Positions 17,901-24,523 of a DNA stretch of 64,000 nt are shown here, in pieces. The notes beneath the pieces are model-generated. The model searched no databases, was not told where the DNA came from, and was given only the letters and a program-made list of their open reading frames with translations. Position numbers and translations under genes: made by a program. The stretch covers positions 124,001-188,000 of the forward strand of contig NZ_NOKT01000015.1 of the NCBI RefSeq assembly GCF_002237655.1, in the 5' to 3' direction. Origin of the DNA: Streptomyces sp. XY006. GTDB lineage: Bacteria; Actinomycetota; Actinomycetes; Streptomycetales; Streptomycetaceae. Position 1 is the first letter of the stretch. Every line of letters begins with the position of its first letter.

Positions 17901-19625
17901 GACCCGGGCCGTCCGAAGCGGCTGGGCAGGCCGCTGACCGGCCACGACGGCACGATCTACCTGATCGCCTTCAGCCCGGACGGCCGGTCCCTGGCCTCGG
18001 CCGGCGACGATCACACCGTGCGGCTGTGGGACGTGGCCGACCCGCACCGGCCGCGGGCGCGCGGAGAGCCGCTGACCGGGCACACGGCCGCGGCGCGCTC
18101 GGTGGCGTTCGCCCCGGACGGCCGGACCCTGGCGGCGGGCGGCGACGACGGCACGATCCGGCTGTGGGACGTGTCGGACGTGGACCGTCCGGAGCGGCTC
18201 GGCGCGCCGCTGACCGGCCACGGCGCCCTCGTGCACTCCGTGGCGTTCAGCCCGGACGGCAGGACGCTCGCCAGTGGCGGCGAGGACAACACCGTCCGCC
18301 TGTGGAACATGGCCGATTCTCGACGCCCGAAGCAGATCGGAGCGCCGCTCACCGGCCATACCGGCCCGATCTGGTCCGTGGCGTTCAGCCCCGACGGCAC
18401 GATGCTCGCCGCCGCCAGCGCGGACAGCACCGCGAGCCTGTGGAAGGTCAGCGATCCGGAGTACCCGTCGCAGGTCGGCGGGCCGCTGGCGGGCAGCAGC
18501 GGCGAGATGTACGCGCTCGGCTTCAGCCCCGACGGGCGCACGCTCGCCACCGGCACGGGTGACAACAAGGTCCGCCTGTGGGCGGTGCCGCGGTCGGACA
18601 TGACCGGCCGGACGGGTTCGTTCCGCTCCGACGGGCGGGTGCTCGCGACGGCGGGCCGGGACGGCCGGGTCCGGCTGTGGGACGTGCGCAGGCCCGGCGG
18701 GCCCGTACGGATCGGTGAACCGTTCCGGCCCGGCAAGGACGGCGTGCGCACGCTGGAGTTCTCCCCGGACGGCCGCACTGTCGCGGCCGTCACCGGCGAC
18801 CGGACCGTGCGGCTGTGGAACCTCAGCGATCCGGAGCACCCCGTTCCGTACCGCTCCTCCATCCCCCTGCGCATCCGGTACGCCGACCCGCTGGCCTTCA
18901 GCCCGGACGGACGCGTGCTGGCCACCGCCCACGACGACCGGACGATCCGGCTGTGGGACATCGCCGACCCGTCCCGGCCCCGGCCGCTCGGCGCGCCCCT
19001 CACCGGTCACAAGGGCTATGTGAACTTCCTGGTGTTCAGCCCCGACGGCCGTACGCTCGCCAGCGGCAGCGCGGACGGCACCATCCGGCTGTGGAACGCG
19101 GGCGACCCCGCCCGGATCACCCTGATCGGCACCCCGCTCAGGGGGCACCGGGGAGCCGTGAACGCCCTCGCCTACCGCGGCGACGGCCGGACGCTGGCCA
19201 GCGCCGGCGACGACAGCACCGTGCGGCTCTGGGACGTCGCGGATCCCGCCCGCGCCTCCGAGGAGAAGCGCCTCACCGGCCACACCGAAGCGGTCGTGTC
19301 CCTCACGTTCAGCCGCGACGGCCGCACCCTGGCCAGCGGCGGCAACGACAGCACCGTCCGGCTGTGGGACGTCGCCGACCCCTCCGGGGCCACCGCGATC
19401 GGCCAGTCGATGAGCCCCGGCGCCAAGACCGGCAACTTCCTGGCGTTCAGCCCCAGCAGCCATCTGCTCGGGGTGTCCAGCGGCGCCGACACCATCCGGA
19501 TCTGGGACCTGGACGTCGGCCGGGCGGTGGACCGCATCTGCTCGATGACCCGGGGCGTGCTCACGCCGGACACCTGGCGCGCCTATCTGTCCCGCCTCTC
19601 GTACGACCCGCCGTGCGACGGCTGA
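14970..19625 (+). CDS. HTH - nSTAND1 ATPase - membrane helix - 14x WD40 protein
   Basis: 1551-residue signal-transduction NTPase. Order: N-terminal HTH-like domain (about 1-85; RISDWRRARNVPAQF), Pro/Ala linker, nSTAND P-loop domain beginning CPYRGLASYRREDARWFFGR, Walker A GASGAGKSSLLNAG (~180), an insertion of about 300 residues with 44-residue repeats, Walker B VVIVDQFEE (~497), sensor and winged-helix parts (LPLLSHALLATWQRR), one membrane helix (VAALVVLAMLAVGSAVIAF, ~828-846), then 14 WD40 units (SPDGRTLAS...TVRLWD; two seven-bladed propellers) and a CDG end. STAND proteins switch by ATP-driven oligomerisation; bacterial relatives include phage sensors and developmental regulators. TTG 14970 has AGGAG at 8-nt spacing; a GTG at 14961 would overlap that Shine-Dalgarno. 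Role unknown. Confidence 0.92.
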   Translation: MSSDSGARTAFAERLALLYKEAGNPPLKRVSESVGRLQRVDERGRPVRVSAQRISDWRRARNVPAQFTALAAVLHVLIPEARRARPTPVSPGLYDLAQWQRLWERAVADPVGERPAASAPEEGPAAEPPPAPGGVCPYRGLASYRREDARWFFGRERSTHALVGQLRAVGGTGGLVMLVGASGAGKSSLLNAGLVPALRDGALTGDDGRGGRGGRVGAAQVDGRLHEGPLPAPRADSEDQTDTPGPGGRGGDHGQGDPGRPGGSSGQGQGDQGRPGGSSGHGGTGGARVDGVRPAGHVVQLVPGADPLAELIRRIPDLESVVPARAGRAAAQQERTRAPAEQQGTRAPAGQERARAPEQRETRAPAEHEQPRASAEQEQTRSPAQQEQGRAEAGQERARAPEQRETRAPAEHEQPRSSAKQEQTRAPAQQEQSRVEAGQERARAPEQRETRAPAGQREGSAAETGEAPAFLRPDAVRAAVAAWARREAPAGGRPVVIVDQFEETFTLCPDEAERRTFVEVLHAACTPARPGEPAPAVVVLGIRADFYERCLRYPELADALQHRHMVLGPLTAAELREAVTGPAKAVGLELEPGLAELIVREVSADGPRGAHDAGVLPLLSHALLATWQRRKAGRLTLAGYRAAGGIQGAVAATAERAWSRLDPAARTAARLLLLRLVRLGEDTQATRRRGTRRQLANESNDPGKTEESLEALVRARLVTLDAETVEITHEALLHAWPRLREWIDEDRQGNLLRQRLEEDGRAWEESDRDTSLLYRGSRLEQADTWARSAGDTFLTRSAVEFLAASLRLRRRFLWITRGAVAALVVLAMLAVGSAVIAFKQRDDAVFEQVLAQADRVQDTDPSLSAQLDLVAHRLRPDDEGANSRLMSIVNAPLATPLIGHTGAVYLTTFSPDGKTLATASYDRTVRLWDVSDPRRPEPLGGPLTGHTSWVSSAVFSPDGKTLASAADDGTIRLWDVSDPGRPKRLGRPLTGHDGTIYLIAFSPDGRSLASAGDDHTVRLWDVADPHRPRARGEPLTGHTAAARSVAFAPDGRTLAAGGDDGTIRLWDVSDVDRPERLGAPLTGHGALVHSVAFSPDGRTLASGGEDNTVRLWNMADSRRPKQIGAPLTGHTGPIWSVAFSPDGTMLAAASADSTASLWKVSDPEYPSQVGGPLAGSSGEMYALGFSPDGRTLATGTGDNKVRLWAVPRSDMTGRTGSFRSDGRVLATAGRDGRVRLWDVRRPGGPVRIGEPFRPGKDGVRTLEFSPDGRTVAAVTGDRTVRLWNLSDPEHPVPYRSSIPLRIRYADPLAFSPDGRVLATAHDDRTIRLWDIADPSRPRPLGAPLTGHKGYVNFLVFSPDGRTLASGSADGTIRLWNAGDPARITLIGTPLRGHRGAVNALAYRGDGRTLASAGDDSTVRLWDVADPARASEEKRLTGHTEAVVSLTFSRDGRTLASGGNDSTVRLWDVADPSGATAIGQSMSPGAKTGNFLAFSPSSHLLGVSSGADTIRIWDLDVGRAVDRICSMTRGVLTPDTWRAYLSRLSYDPPCDG
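16021..16350 (+). repeat. In-frame 132-bp tandem repeat inside the nSTAND gene
   Basis: Copies begin at 16021, 16153 and 16285 (the last partial). Each encodes 44 residues of the form QERARAPEQRETRAPAEH, EQPRxSAxQEQTRxPAQQEQ, xRxEAG. Shorter, related R-A-P-A-E-Q units fill 15950-16020. The repeated stretch lies between the Walker A and Walker B motifs. High charge and Gln content suggest a long helix or coiled coil. Confidence 0.92.
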
Positions 19626-19714
19626 GCCGCCCGGTTTTCTCAACAGGCCCAATTGTCAAGGAAGTTGCGTGATACCGCTCACAACTCCGATTTACCGGCG
19701 GTCAGTCGTCTCGC

Positions 19715-19792
19715 AGTGGGCAAGCGCTTGTTACCCTTGGCCATAGCCCGACCGCTGGTGCATCCCCCGTCGCCAGCGGTCGGGCCTTTGCG
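19715..19792 (+). ncRNA. Candidate small structured RNA, hairpin family copy B
   Basis: The hairpin has a 13-bp stem (19746-19758 with 19773-19785), the 14-nt loop TGCATCCCCCGTCG and a short CCTTTG tail. CTTGTTACC begins at 19727 and TAGCCCG joins it to the stem. Loop, upstream block and overall length match copy A at 7036-7112 (minus strand), while three stem pairs differ in a compensatory way. It lies between convergent genes, 120 bp after the nSTAND stop and 8 bp from the GNAT stop, so a terminator role is the simplest reading. The conservation outside the stem suggests an RNA family or a dispersed element. Confidence 0.45.
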
Positions 19793-20365
19793 TCAGCGCA
19801 GGTCCCGCCGCATCAGGACCCGGGGATGACCGGCCAGGACCGAGGTGGTGGCCGCCGCCCAGGTGAAGCCGGCGCGTTCGAAGTTCTTCCGCAGACCGGC
19901 GTAGGCCATGGTCAGGTCGACCCTGGCGTCGCCGTTGTCGAGCGGGTACGCCTCGATCACCGGCGCCCCGTGGGCCCGGGCGAAGTCGACGGCTCCGGCG
20001 ATCAGGGCGTGCGAGACGCCCTGCCTGCGGTGGCCGGGGCGCACCCGGACGCACCACAGCGACCAGACGGGCAGGTCGTCGAGGTGCGGGATCTTGCGGT
20101 TGCGGGCGAAGGAGGTGTCGGCGCGCGGGGCGACGGCGGCCCAGCCGACCGGCTCGTCACCGTCGTAGGCGAGCACGCCCGGGGGCGGGTCCGCGCGGCA
20201 CAGCTCGGCGACGAGGGCACCACGGGCCGGGCCGCGCAGCTCGTTGTTGAGCTTGGAGGGGATCCGGTAGCTCAGGCACCAGCAGACGTTCGCGGTCGGC
20301 GACTTGGGGCCGAGCACGGCGCGGACGTCCTCGAACTCCGTCGCGGGGCGCACCTCGATGCTCAT
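19793..20365 (-). CDS. GNAT family N-acetyltransferase
   Basis: 190 residues starting MSIEVRPATEFEDVRAVLGP. The acetyl-CoA site motif appears as VWSLWCVRVRPGHRRQGVSHALI (V-x-P-x-x-R-x-x-G/A). ANVCWCLSYRIPSK near the N-terminus and GDEPVGWAAVAPRA are typical of a GNAT subgroup in actinomycetes. The C-terminal strand is TWAAATTSVLAGHPRVLMRRD. Substrate unknown. ATG 20365 is the only start consistent with the fold. Convergent with the nSTAND gene. Confidence 0.9.
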   Translation of the reverse strand: MSIEVRPATEFEDVRAVLGPKSPTANVCWCLSYRIPSKLNNELRGPARGALVAELCRADPPPGVLAYDGDEPVGWAAVAPRADTSFARNRKIPHLDDLPVWSLWCVRVRPGHRRQGVSHALIAGAVDFARAHGAPVIEAYPLDNGDARVDLTMAYAGLRKNFERAGFTWAAATTSVLAGHPRVLMRRDLR

Positions 20366-20511
20366 GCCCTCACGATGCCACGGGCCGTGCGGCGGCGCCG
20401 CCGGATCACGGCCTCGGCCGGCGGCACGGCCCGGCCGAACAGGGTGTGCAACGGCCGGGCCGTGTCCGCCCACTCCGGCGAGCGGCCTCCGCGCGGGTCG
20501 TGGGCGCGAGG

Positions 20512-20903
20512 TCAGTGCGGTGGACGTACCGCCGAGGCCGCCCGCAGCAGCCGCAGCCGGCCGATCTCGGTCACGTTCCTGGTCAGTTCGGTGTTCACCG
20601 AGGCCACCATGTGCGCCACGGTGTACCGGGGGTCCTCCGGCCAGGGGAAGGGCGCCGTGGCGTCCAGGTCGGACTCGGTCAGGCCGTCCAGGACGGACAG
20701 CCACCGCGTGCGCAGCTCCCGCAGCCAGGTGACGGTGGGGGCGCCCTCGCCGGGCCGGACGACGTCCGCGCGGTCGCGGGGCGGGCGGCCCTGCGCGTGG
20801 TCGAGGGCGACGCTCCACCACCAGCCGATGTGCCGGCTCACTCGAACAATGACCAGGTCGACCGGAACTGCTCGCGCAGCAGTTCCGTGCGGGAGACGCT
20901 CAT
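20512..20903 (-). pseudogene. DinB-like protein gene, deleted and frameshifted
   Basis: The C-terminal part (20512-20841) encodes SRHIGWWWSVALDHAQGR, YTVAHMVASVNTELTRNV and EIGRLRLLRAA, typical of a ~160-residue DinB-like family. Just upstream ATG 20903 starts MSVSRTELLREQFRSTWSLF then E and TGA at 20838-20840, which matches the normal family N-terminus. About 50 residues that normally lie between these parts (including the first metal-site helix) are missing and the frame shifts at the junction. A GTG at 20841 could give a 109-residue remnant, but without half the fold. Family comparison is from memory. Confidence 0.72.
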
Positions 20904-20912
20904 CGCACGACC

Positions 20913-21377
20913 CTACGCAACGGTCCGGGCGTCCCGGGCCAGTCCCGCCCAGTCGAGGTCCCGCAGCGCCGGCTCGGCGTCGCAGCCGGACGGCAGGCGG
21001 GTCGTGGCCTGGAACCAGACGACGACCAGGCGCGAGCGGTAGGTGACCGGGTCGCGGCCGGGGTCCAGGGCCGTCGACTGGAACGTGCCCAGGCAGGCCA
21101 CGGCCGGCAGCACCTCCACCGGCCCGAGACCGCCCGCGTACTGGTCGGGGTACTCGCGCGCGGGCGGCACCAGATGGACCGGCGTACCGGGGTGGGCCCG
21201 CTCGGCGGCACGTACCAGGCGGGCGATGCGCAGGTCGTTCACCGGCTTGCAGGGGTAGCCGGCCGGGAGATCGCCGTAGGTCGACGAGAAGCGCAGCTCG
21301 GCGAGATCCACCGAGCGGCCCGAGGCCAGGACGAGGCGGGTGAGCGCCATGGCCGGCGTTTTGCCGTACGGGTGCAT
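20913..21377 (-). CDS. Protein of unknown function
   Basis: 154 residues; ATG 21377 (MHPYGKTPAMALTRL) or the second Met at 21350. Contains RFSSTYGDLPAGYPCKPVND, VHLVPPAREYPDQYAGGLGP and RLVVVWFQATTRLPSGCDAEP. I recognise no catalytic motif; it looks like a small alpha/beta cytoplasmic protein conserved in streptomycetes. It ends 9 bp before the start of the broken DinB gene, so the two were probably co-transcribed. Confidence 0.7.
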   Translation of the reverse strand: MHPYGKTPAMALTRLVLASGRSVDLAELRFSSTYGDLPAGYPCKPVNDLRIARLVRAAERAHPGTPVHLVPPAREYPDQYAGGLGPVEVLPAVACLGTFQSTALDPGRDPVTYRSRLVVVWFQATTRLPSGCDAEPALRDLDWAGLARDARTVA

Positions 21378-21410
21378 GGGGGTCTTTCGGTGCTCAGGGG
21401 CGGTGCTCCG

Positions 21411-21540
21411 GTCACGGCCGGTGTCCCGCCGGCCGGGCCGCCGACGGGGCCGGTCACGGCCGGTGTCCCGTCATGCGGGCCGCCGACGGGGCTCGGGTCA
21501 CGGCCGGTGTCCCGTCATGCGGGCCGCGGACGCGATCGTC
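21411..21540. repeat. 42-44-bp tandem repeats duplicating the prim-pol gene end
   Basis: GTCACGGCCGGTGTCCCG begins at 21411, 21453 and 21497. The third copy contains the last codons and TGA (21498-21500) of the prim-pol gene; the first two are downstream copies, the first with a diverged end. Lies in the 120-bp gap before the next minus-strand gene. Confidence 0.85.
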
Positions 21541-22364
21541 GCCCGGGCCTCACGCTCGGACAGGCCGGTGTTCAGGGCCGCCTCGACCAGGGGGTCCACG
21601 AGCGCCGGGCCGATGCCGTCCTCGTAGGCCCGGCAGGCGGCCCAGAACAGGCGGGTGTTGCGCTGGCCCTCGTGCGCGGCCAGGACGAACTGGACCAGGC
21701 CCTGGCCGTGTCCGTCGGCCGCCGCGGACGCGGGGTGGTGGGCGCGGGGCGGCGGGAGCAGCAGCCGCAGCAGGGAGCGCGGGCAGCGGGCGGGGGGCAG
21801 ATGGGCGGTGCCGGGCGCGGCGGCGTACACGCCCCGGTCCGTGCGGGAGCCGGGGCCCACGAGGTAGCCGCCGGCGCCCCGGATGTCGATGCCGGGGGCG
21901 AGGCGGCCCGCCGAGTTGGGGACGACCACGTCGGGCGGGCCGCTCAGCCACAGGTGACGCCCGCCGGAGGGGGTCAGCACCACCACCGTCGGGGGGATCG
22001 TGAACAGGTGCCGCAGGGCCAGCTCGCGCAGGGCGGCCGAGGAGTCCGTGCCGGTCTTCACGTCCAGGTCGACGCCGATCAGGTGGTGCGGGGGCAGACC
22101 GCAGGCGATGCCGTAGCCGGTCGCCCAGGGCGCCGCGGCGAACAGTTCGCGGATGCGGGCCGGGTCGCTGGAGGCGTCGTACACCCCGTGGCCGAGGCGG
22201 CCGCACTCGCCGTGGCAGGGGGAGGGGACGGGTTCGTCGCGGTGGGGGGAACGCAGCGCGGGCAGCTTGGTGCGCGACAGGGGGATGACGGCCAGCCCGC
22301 GCTCGGCGGCTGACAGGGCGTGTGCGAGGGCCAGCGTCGTGGCCTGCCGGTCGGTGGTGGCCAT
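21498..22364 (-). CDS. Bifunctional DNA primase/polymerase (Prim-Pol) domain protein
   Basis: 288 residues. AEP-superfamily Prim-Pol domain: ALAHALSAAERGLAVIPLSRT at the start, the catalytic DxD in LIGVDLDVKTG, and the third acidic/His motif region VVLTPSGGRHLWLSGP (sGGxH). GYLVGPGSRTD completes the domain. The C-terminal ~80 residues (GLVQFVLAAHEGQRNTRLFW) resemble the helical PriCT-type end found with replicative primases, but no helicase domain follows. Such genes usually sit in plasmids or prophages; here it is chromosomal and alone. The gene end is tandemly duplicated downstream. Confidence 0.88.
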   Translation of the reverse strand: MATTDRQATTLALAHALSAAERGLAVIPLSRTKLPALRSPHRDEPVPSPCHGECGRLGHGVYDASSDPARIRELFAAAPWATGYGIACGLPPHHLIGVDLDVKTGTDSSAALRELALRHLFTIPPTVVVLTPSGGRHLWLSGPPDVVVPNSAGRLAPGIDIRGAGGYLVGPGSRTDRGVYAAAPGTAHLPPARCPRSLLRLLLPPPRAHHPASAAADGHGQGLVQFVLAAHEGQRNTRLFWAACRAYEDGIGPALVDPLVEAALNTGLSEREARATIASAARMTGHRP

Positions 22365-22372
22365 GACTCTAG

Positions 22373-22392
22373 TTTCGTACGTACGTTCGAAA
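22373..22392. promoter_or_regulatory. 20-bp near-palindrome in the prim-pol promoter
   Basis: TTTCGTACGTACGTTCGAAA has symmetric TTTCG/CGAAA ends and ACGTACGT core, with one unmatched pair. It starts 9 bp upstream of the prim-pol ATG (22364) on the divergent side of NepA, so a bound protein would block prim-pol transcription. Confidence 0.5.
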
Positions 22393-22742
22393 AAGGAAAG
22401 GGGGAGCGGCTGCGACGCGCCGGGGTGAGGTGCTCTGCCCGAAAAGTGCGGGAACGCTTCGTCCCTTGCGGCACCCGGGTTCGAACGCCCCGTTGCACCC
22501 CACTTCGGGACGGAAGTGAAGCGAAGTGGTTTATCGACTTGTCCTCACGCTTGCGTGCGAATGGCGGCTTCCGGGGTGGTTCGCCGGGGATTCGGTGGGC
22601 AACTCTGGACTCGCGACGTCGCGCAGAAAAGCCAGGGCGGCCGGCCGACTTCCCTGGTGGCAGCAGTACTTCAGCAGCACTTCGCGCACTCACGGCCATG
22701 AGCCGGTGCGCACCGTTCTCGGAGTCCTGGAGGGACCACAAC
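22393..22742. promoter_or_regulatory. 350-bp region upstream of the nepA-like gene
   Basis: No credible gene. It holds an 8-bp inverted repeat CCACTTCG (22499-22506) / CGAAGTGG (22521-22528) with a 14-nt loop. GGAGGGA at 22731-22737 is the Shine-Dalgarno of the next gene. I found no clear SigB-type GGGTA box, although the S. coelicolor nepA gene is reported as SigN-dependent. Confidence 0.35.
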
Positions 22743-23069
22743 ATGGCAAGCATCCGTACCGCCCGCGTCATCGCCGCCGTCTCCGCCCTTCCGCTCGCCG
22801 CCGCTCTCTTCACCGGCGTCGCGACGGCGGACAACGGCGCCTTCGCGGACAACGGATCCATCGCCGCCGTCACCGAGGCCGAACAGGGCATCCTCGGCAG
22901 CGGAGTCGGCGGTGACAACTTCGGCAACGCGGCGACCACCCAGCAGCAGGCCGTGGGTGAGGGCGCCTCGAACCAGAGCAACACGGCCCAGGTCAACGGC
23001 TCGGCGTTCACGGCCGTCAACCAGGGCAATGCCAACACCGCCGTCAGCTTCGCCCCGCTGTGGTGGTGA
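22743..23069 (+). CDS. nepA: NepA-like secreted spore-wall protein
   Basis: 108 residues. Signal peptide MASIRTARVIAAVSALPLAA...GVATA, cleavage predicted near residue 29 (ATA-DNGAF). The mature part is Gly/Asn/Gln/Thr-rich with amyloid-like composition (GSGVGGDNFGNAATTQQQAV, GASNQSNTAQVNGSAF) and ends FAPLWW. From memory it resembles S. coelicolor NepA (SCO4002), an insoluble cell-wall protein important for spore dormancy and expressed under SigN. The sigN gene lies 35 kb away in this window. The name is by resemblance and chromosome position, not alignment. Confidence 0.68.
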   Translation: MASIRTARVIAAVSALPLAAALFTGVATADNGAFADNGSIAAVTEAEQGILGSGVGGDNFGNAATTQQQAVGEGASNQSNTAQVNGSAFTAVNQGNANTAVSFAPLWW

Positions 23070-23191
23070 GCTGAGCGGGCCGGTGCGCCGGCCCGCCATC
23101 CGTGTGGGGTGTGCTTCGTGGGGTGACAAGCGTCTGAGCGGCGGTGCTCCGGTACCGCCGCGCAGGCGTTTTTCCTTGCCTGTCCGCCCTC

Positions 23192-23228
23192 TTGACGGCT
23201 CGACGGATCTGACGGACAGTCAGAAACC
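23192..23228 (+). promoter_or_regulatory. Promoter with operator for a leaderless ChsH2-like operon
   Basis: TTGACG (23192-23197) is a good -35. A 17-bp spacer leads to GACAGT (23215-23220) at the -10 place, and the GTG start at 23229 then falls at the expected transcription start. No Shine-Dalgarno is present. The inverted repeat TCTGACGGACAGTCAGA (23208-23224) covers the -10, and its 15-bp core matches that at 14614-14628 except one base. Confidence 0.55.
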
Positions 23229-24143
23229 GTGAGTGGTGAGCCGGAGATCCACGAGGAGTTCGAGGCACGCCTGAAGGCCTGTGCGGGCCGGCCGGCGGCC
23301 GCCACCGGGGTCGGCCGCGACCCGGTCAACGAGCCCATGATCAGGCACTGGTGCGAGGCCATGGGCGACACCAACCCGGCCTACAGGGGACCGGACGCCA
23401 TCGCTCCGCCCACCATGCTGCAGGCCTGGACCATGGCGGGCCTGTCCCGCCGCCCGGAACGCGCGGCGGCCTACGACGAACTCCTCACCCTGCTCGACGC
23501 CTCGGGCCACGAGGCCGTGGTCGCCACCGACTGCGAGCAGGAGTACCTGCGCCCCCTGCGCCCGGGCGACCGCGTCACCTACGACTCGGTGATCGAGTCG
23601 GTCTCGGAACGCAAGACCACCCGGCTCGGCACGGGCTACTTCGTCACCACCCGCACGGACGTCCGGGCCAACGGCGAACCGGCCGGCACCCACCGCTTCC
23701 GCATCCTCAAGTACGCCCCCGCGCACCGGCCGGACCCGCCCCGGGAGAAACGCCCCCGCCCCGTCGTCAACCGCGACAACGCCGGCTTCTGGGCGGGCGT
23801 GGCCCGCCACGAGCTGCTCATCCAGCGCTGCTGCGGCTGCGCCCGGCTGCGTTTCCCCTGGCTGCCGGGGTGCAACGACTGCGGCTGTCCCGACTGGGAC
23901 ACCGTCGCCGCGCGCGGCACGGGCACCGTGTACTCCTGGGTCGTGATGCACCACCCGTCCTTCCCCGCCTTCGACCCGCCGTACGCGGTCGGCCTGATCG
24001 AGCTCGCCGAGGGCGTGCGGATCGTCGGCGACCTGGTCGGGGTGGAGCACGAGCGGGTGCGGATCGGCATGCCGGTACGGCTGGAGTTCCGGCGCTTCGA
24101 CGAGGAGCTGGTGCTGCCGGTGTTCCGCGGGGTGGCGCCGTGA
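23229..24143 (+). CDS. MaoC-like hydratase subunit fused to DUF35 OB-fold (ChsH2-like)
   Basis: 304 residues. N-terminal hot-dog/MaoC-like domain (about 1-160: EPMIRHWCEAMGDTNPAYRG, TMLQAWTMAGL, DCEQEYLRPLRPGDRVTYDS). The C-terminal DUF35 domain has a zinc ribbon, two CxxC-type pairs in LIQRCCGCARLRFPWLPGCN plus DCGCP, then an OB-fold (GTGTVYSWVVMHHP). This is the arrangement of mycobacterial ChsH2, which pairs with ChsH1 to hydrate a steroid side-chain enoyl-CoA while its DUF35 domain binds the Ltp2 aldolase. First gene of a tightly coupled three-gene operon. The actual substrate here is unknown. Confidence 0.85.
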   Translation: MSGEPEIHEEFEARLKACAGRPAAATGVGRDPVNEPMIRHWCEAMGDTNPAYRGPDAIAPPTMLQAWTMAGLSRRPERAAAYDELLTLLDASGHEAVVATDCEQEYLRPLRPGDRVTYDSVIESVSERKTTRLGTGYFVTTRTDVRANGEPAGTHRFRILKYAPAHRPDPPREKRPRPVVNRDNAGFWAGVARHELLIQRCCGCARLRFPWLPGCNDCGCPDWDTVAARGTGTVYSWVVMHHPSFPAFDPPYAVGLIELAEGVRIVGDLVGVEHERVRIGMPVRLEFRRFDEELVLPVFRGVAP

Positions 24144-24523
24144 AGGCCGGCGACCGTCTGCCGCCCCTGGAGATCCCCGTGACCCGCACCCTGATCGTCG
24201 CCGGGGCGATCGCCTCCCGCGACTACCAGGACGTCCACCACGACCCGGACGCGGCCCGGCGCAAGGGCTCCCCCGACGTCTTCATGAACATCCTGACGAC
24301 CAACGGCCTGGTCGGCCGCTACATCACCGACCACTTCGGCGCCCGGGCCGAACTGCGCCGGGTGGCCATCCGGCTCGGCGCGCCCAACCACCCCGGTGAC
24401 ACGCTGGTGCTGACCGGCACGGTGGAGGAGGTCGACGGCGACCTCGCGACCGTCCGGGTCACCGGCGCGAACGGCATCGGTACGCACGTCACCGGCACGG
24501 TGACGGTGAGGGTCCCGGCGTGA
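24140..24523 (+). CDS. MaoC family dehydratase (ChsH1-like)
   Basis: 127 residues from GTG 24140, overlapping the previous stop (GTGA). Single hot-dog domain with the hydratase motif: the catalytic Asp/His in YQDVHHDPDAARRKGSPDVF. Also TNGLVGRYITDHFG and LGAPNHPGDTLVLTGTVEEV, as in R-specific enoyl-CoA hydratases. In mycobacteria ChsH1 is the catalytic partner of ChsH2. Coupling to the flanking genes indicates an equimolar complex. Confidence 0.88.
   Translation: MKAGDRLPPLEIPVTRTLIVAGAIASRDYQDVHHDPDAARRKGSPDVFMNILTTNGLVGRYITDHFGARAELRRVAIRLGAPNHPGDTLVLTGTVEEVDGDLATVRVTGANGIGTHVTGTVTVRVPA

Noticed and set aside
14637-19652. Biosynthetic (NRPS/PKS) megagene
   Set aside because: The length comes from WD40 repeats and an nSTAND domain; no carrier, adenylation or ketosynthase motifs.
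22488-22512. tRNA-like T-arm (GGGTTCGAACGCCC)
   Set aside because: No matching acceptor, D or anticodon arms could be built around it.
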